Position numbers and translations under genes: made by a program
Shown here: piece after piece, positions 7,313 through 10,000 of the stretch
Numbering within the stretch: position 1 is the stretch's first letter
Layout of the letters: each line of letters opens with the position of its first letter
The notes under the pieces: generated by a model
Databases searched by the model: none
Told to the model about the DNA's origin: nothing
The model's input: only the letters and a program-made list of their open reading frames with translations
DNA from: Chrysomallon squamiferum
Taxonomy: Eukaryota; Mollusca; Gastropoda; Neomphalida; Peltospiridae
Direction of reading: 5' to 3'
DNA length: 10,000 bases
Assembly (NCBI GenBank): GCA_012295275.1
Contig: CM022673.1
Span: 11,345,788-11,355,787, forward strand

Positions 7313-7479
7313 TTCATCCACCCCAGCACGGTAACCTTGACGACGATCTTCTAAATATGGCGGTCACGGGAATGATAGGTCCAGTACACGACATGACGTC
7401 ATCACTCTATACTGACCCAGGTCCACTGCCTTCCATAAACACAGTTTTTATGTCAGACGGAAATAAGGCATGCTACTGA
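7313..7479 (+). CDS. Rfx6: Rfx6 exon 12, C-terminal end and stop
   Basis: Two bases complete Ile, then 54 codons and TGA at 7477-7479. It includes HPPQHGNLDDDLLNMAVTG, SSLYTDPGPLPSINTVFM, and the end SDGNKACY. The terminal LPxINTVFM is nearly identical to the vertebrate RFX6 C-terminus as recalled, which confirms both the orthology and that this is the true 3' coding exon. The LDDDLL and SSLYTD words also have vertebrate counterparts. Acceptor TTTTAG at 7307-7312. Fragment residues 554-608. Confidence 0.95.
7394..7401. promoter_or_regulatory. Full CRE palindrome TGACGTCA inside exon 12
   Basis: The 8-base CREB/ATF consensus, read here as part of the coding sequence for HDMTSS. A regulatory role is not demonstrated; it pairs with a second copy at 7743. 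Confidence 0.3.
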
Positions 7480-7742
7480 CCTCTGACCTGGACTTCCGTC
7501 GTAACGACAATTTGAATTCTGTATAAGCCACTATTGTCGCTACATTTAGACTGCGGGTCTGATCTGAAATCTGTGTTGATGGATCCAGTCGTTTAGTTAC
7601 AGGAAAAATGGACTTGAAATGAAGTCAAAGAAGAGCTGCTTCCATCCATTTTAAATTATCATCCGGTAAAGTGCTGAAGTTCAAATTATTAATGGGTCGG
7701 TCGTACATTGTTAAATGTCCTATCGCAACGGAAAGAAACCAG

Positions 7743-7750
7743 TGACGTCA
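7743..7750. promoter_or_regulatory. Second full CRE palindrome TGACGTCA
   Basis: It lies 349 bases downstream of the first copy and 12 bases before an E-box palindrome TCACGTGA (7763-7770). In AT-rich DNA two perfect copies are unexpected, but function is only inferred. Confidence 0.3.
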
Positions 7751-8164
7751 TAGATTATACAGTCACGTGAACAAAATACATAGGTCTAATCATTTTCATA
7801 GCATGTAAAGTGTTTGTAACAGTGTAATCTTTCATTAGGCTCCATTAAATGGATATTTCCTAGCAATGGAATAACAAAATAGTTGTTTAGATTAGCTTTT
7901 CTTAAGAAAGGTTTTGCCATAGTTTGTTAATGTTAAACAGAAAGTAGATGACGATATTTGTTTATGAGCTGAGAGCTTAAGGAGGTGTTGCTGTTGATGT
8001 GTTAAGATTATAGAGAACGTAACGAATGTTATATTGTAATAATACATTGATATTTGATCAGGTAGAATATAATGAAAATTAAACTAAATATAACATGTTA
8101 CACTTTGAATACACATACGATAACAGATACATACATACATACACACATACATACAGACATACAT

Positions 8165-8170
8165 AATAAA
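8165..8170 (+). terminator. Candidate poly(A) signal AATAAA
   Basis: Canonical hexamer about 690 bases after the stop codon, immediately before a SINE-like element. Alternatives are ATTAAA at 7844 and 8078. Other AATAAA hexamers occur at 8976 and 9940, probably too far downstream. Confidence 0.4.
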
Positions 8171-8174
8171 AATA

Positions 8175-8404
8175 AGGTTGTCTTAACTGCCGAACAGTAA
8201 CGTTGTCCGCCTTCGGATGCGAGCGAATGGGTATCATAGGTTTGAGTCTCGTCAGCGACATCTGACGGATTTGTGAGGTCGTGATTGGACTTTGTCCTCC
8301 TGTGCCAGTACGTTCCCGAATATTTTCAGTCTAATCAGACGTACATAAGACAGAATATTCAATTCTCGAAATACATATATACATACATACATACATACAT
8401 TCGG
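8175..8404 (+). mobile_element. tRNA-derived SINE-like element with ATAC tail
   Basis: The head has a Pol III box B-like GGTTTGAGTCTC (8239-8250) and a box A-like CTGCCGAACAGT (8187-8198), with tRNA-like spacing. A TCCGCCTTCGGATGCGAGCG stretch lies between them, resembling the anticodon arm. A tRNA-unrelated body follows (about 8255-8370), then an ATAC microsatellite (about 8368-8400). An ATACAT microsatellite also lies on the left (about 8129-8163), so the element may have inserted in such a repeat. Family unknown; the right boundary could reach about 8445. Confidence 0.65.
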
Positions 8405-8445
8405 TTTCGGATAAGAAAAGCAACCATCCATAAGGGTTTCCACTA

Positions 8446-8490
8446 ATTATTATTATTATTATTATTATTATGTTTTAATTATTTTTTTTA

Positions 8491-8525
<35 letters not shown>

Positions 8526-8586
8526 TTATTATTATTAATATTATATTTATTATTATTTTATTTACTTACTTATTTATTTATTTATT
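8446..8586. repeat. ATT/TTA and TTTA microsatellite block
   Basis: Interrupted ATT triplets (8446-8470 and about 8488-8556) grade into ACTT/TTTA tetranucleotides up to 8586. No gene is present. Confidence 0.9.
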
Positions 8587-8695
8587 TGAATTTTATAGTT
8601 AAAGATATTCTATCTTGAAAATCAGAAAAGGTTATACAACATTTTTTTGTTTTTGTTTGGTGTTTTTTATTTTTTTATTGTTGGGGTCTTTTGGT

Positions 8696-8696
<1 letters not shown>

Positions 8697-8727
<31 letters not shown>
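8697..8727. repeat. 31-base T run
   Basis: Uninterrupted T at 8697-8727, which produces the poly-Phe open frames in this area. It is separated from the SINE tail at 8765 by about 37 bases of G/T-rich sequence. Confidence 0.95.
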
Positions 8728-8728
<1 letters not shown>

Positions 8729-8764
8729 TGTGTTCCTTGCTCTTTTCTGGGGGAGTTTGGTGTT

Positions 8765-8765
8765 T

Positions 8766-8800
<35 letters not shown>

Positions 8801-8931
8801 TTTGTTTTAATGAACTTTTTGTGGGACAGTGGATATAATGGGAAAAAGCTCAATCTACGCAAGGAGGAGAACTGATCCTTGAACACAACGCGCTTCAAAA
8901 CAGTTGTTAACCACTGAGTTACAACTCCTTT
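8765..8931 (-). mobile_element. tRNA-derived SINE with TAAA tail
   Basis: Read on the minus strand: the head GGAGTTGTAACTCAGTGG contains a good Pol III box A (TAACTCAGTGG, 8911-8921), and a box B-like GTTCAAGGATC lies at 8874-8884. A short unrelated body follows, containing ATTATATCCACTGTCCCAC (8821-8839), then GTTCATTAAAAC and a (TAAA)n tail (about 8765-8803). The box spacing is slightly shorter than in a real tRNA and the head lacks a foldable full cloverleaf, so this is a SINE rather than a tRNA gene. A truncated relative sits in intron 6. Confidence 0.75.
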
Positions 8932-9280
8932 TTATAAGCTACAAAGTTATTAACAAACCAGTGAACGAATGTACAAATAAATGCATGAATGAATGAACGA
9001 AAAAAAGAATGAATTAGTTAAAAGTAAAGAAACGCATGTAAAACTAAAATGCAAACTCTAACAGTTTCGAAATATAGCGTATGTGCTTGCCATTGTAGAA
9101 AAAATATAATACCTTCGTAACTTATTTCAAAAATTCGTAAAATGATCTTTGCATATAGAAGAAATACCAGGATATTTGTTGCTGTTGTTGTTGTTGTTGT
9201 TGTTATTATTGTTGTTGTTGTTTTTTAATTTTGGATAAATTTTAACAAAAATGTTTGTCATATGCAAACATTTTTTCTTT

Positions 9281-9316
<36 letters not shown>

Positions 9317-9983
9317 GCAGTAGTAGTAGTAGTAATAGTAGTAGTAGCATTTCTTCACTATATCATCATCGTCACCGTCGTCGTCATCATCTCCATCATC
9401 ATCATTATTATTCAATCTGTTTTTGTTTCTTTTACATGTCATCAAATATCCTTTCTTAATTAGACAATATTTTTAACGTCAAACTGTCAACGAAGGATCT
9501 GAACAGTTTATAATCCTGAACCCATCCTGAATATTTTGTGTGTTGTATAATTTGTAGACATAGCTACACGCGCTCTGAAACTGCCACATAACGTAGAGGA
9601 CGCAAAACAAAAAGGGCTGGCACAGATCTGAATGTACATAAAATAGCATGTAACCTCTAAACGTAGTGAGACATATGACGTGAATGTTTTCATTTGTGAA
9701 AATGTTCTGTTTAACACAATTATATTACTTTGTTAATGTATTTATGTGCATGTGTGAATGGTATGTATATTAGTTACATAGGTAGATGTTTATATGTGAA
9801 TGAGCTGATGTGTATGTATGAGTAGTTCTATGTATACGTGTGTGTTAGTTGCGTATATGTGTATGTTATATGTGTAAGAATGTGTATAGTATATTATACG
9901 TGTACATATATGTATGGGTGTTTATGTGAACATCATTTGAATAAACGCATACGTTATAGATGTGTATGAAAATATTATTTTTA
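8932..9983. other. Intergenic, microsatellite-rich, no gene recognised
   Basis: It holds GTT triplets (about 9178-9223), ATT then AGT triplets (about 9283-9349), ATC/GTC triplets (about 9361-9412), and a long degenerate TGTATG/TATGTG region (about 9735-9925). About 9490-9720 is more complex sequence without repeats. Its 69-codon minus-strand frame has no recognised family. A TTACTTTTCAG at 9981-9991 could be a splice acceptor but has no supporting coding frame in the window. Confidence 0.75.
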
Positions 9984-10000
9984 CTTTTCAGGATATATTT

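Larger units (their letters stand above)
1..7479 (+). other. Rfx6: Rfx6 gene, 3' part: 12 exons, 11 introns, 5' end outside the window
   Basis: Twelve exons (1-75, 676-725, 1735-1894, 2304-2448, 2642-2736, 3353-3470, 4039-4158, 4622-4836, 5148-5295, 5808-6137, 6562-6765, 7313-7479) join without a frame break into 608 codons plus TGA. All introns are GT-AG; their phases in order are 0,2,0,1,0,1,1,0,1,1,1. RFX6 is a nuclear RFX-family transcription factor that binds X-box DNA through a winged helix and dimerises through a long central region. In vertebrates it acts in pancreatic endocrine and gut endoderm development. The 608 residues correspond to roughly the C-terminal two thirds of the vertebrate protein (about 930 residues); the winged helix is upstream. 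RFX4 and RFX1-3 are less likely because the [15 protein letters not shown] and terminal INTVFM signatures are RFX6-like. The function in this animal is inferred by orthology. Confidence 0.93.
7480..8174 (+). other. Rfx6 3' UTR (end not determined)
   Basis: Non-coding sequence after the TGA, more complex than the introns and free of long microsatellites until an ATAC run at about 8129-8163. Possible poly(A) signals are ATTAAA at 7844-7849 and 8078-8083, and AATAAA at 8165-8170. Which one is used cannot be told from sequence. A CRE palindrome at 7743-7750 and TCACGTGA at 7763-7770 lie within it. Confidence 0.65.

Noticed and set aside
8129-8163. CRISPR-like short repeats
   Set aside because: It is a simple ATAC microsatellite without distinct spacers, in an animal genome.
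8079-8443. Two overlapping minus-strand open frames
   Set aside because: They cover a SINE-like element and ATAC repeats; the YVCVYVCMY-type residues are microsatellite translation.
8615-8875. Poly-Phe open frames
   Set aside because: Produced by the 31-base T run and the TTTA tail of a SINE.
8820-8931. A functional tRNA gene on the minus strand
   Set aside because: Box A and B are present, but the spacing is short, no full cloverleaf is apparent and a TAAA tail follows; a SINE explains it better.
9251-9463. Poly-Leu/Val or poly-Ile/Ser/His frames
   Set aside because: Three-base repeats read in different frames, with no unique sequence.
9981-10000. Splice acceptor of a next gene at the right edge
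   Set aside because: The TTACTTTTCAG fits, but only nine bases follow and no frame can be tested.

Overview
The window is AT-rich, intron-rich animal DNA. It carries the 3' part of one protein-coding gene on the + strand, an invertebrate orthologue of the winged-helix transcription factor RFX6. Twelve exons join into one open frame of 608 codons plus a stop, across eleven GT-AG introns. Identification rests on near-verbatim vertebrate RFX6 signatures recalled from the family: [15 protein letters not shown] and [14 protein letters not shown] in the dimerisation region, MLTPPISP and SVINQGPM in the C-terminal region, and a terminal LPSINTVFM. The DNA-binding domain must lie upstream of base 1.

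Layout. Bases 1-4158 hold exons 1-7, the conserved extended dimerisation region. Bases 4622-7479 hold exons 8-12, a low-complexity Asn/Gln/Ser/Pro/Tyr-rich C-terminal region with short conserved islands. From 7480 there is a 3' UTR of unknown end, with candidate poly(A) signals at 7844, 8078 and 8165. Two tRNA-derived SINE-like elements follow: 8175-8404 on + and 8765-8931 on -. A 5'-truncated copy of the second family lies in intron 6. The last kilobase is microsatellite-rich DNA with no recognisable gene.

Organism. A marine bilaterian invertebrate is likely. A mollusc fits best, given the AT richness, very dense ATT/GTT/TTTA/ATAC microsatellites, SINEs with tetranucleotide tails and an RFX6 orthologue; a cephalopod is possible. 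The sequence does not prove the taxon. There are no prokaryotic, viral or CRISPR features. Most long reading frames in the window are translated microsatellites or intron read-through.

The main points for follow-up are the conserved TPPxS phosphodegron-like motif, the SINE family with a dispersed relic, a decayed echo of exon 2 inside intron 2, microsatellites running up to 3' splice sites, and a possible short isoform ending in intron 11.
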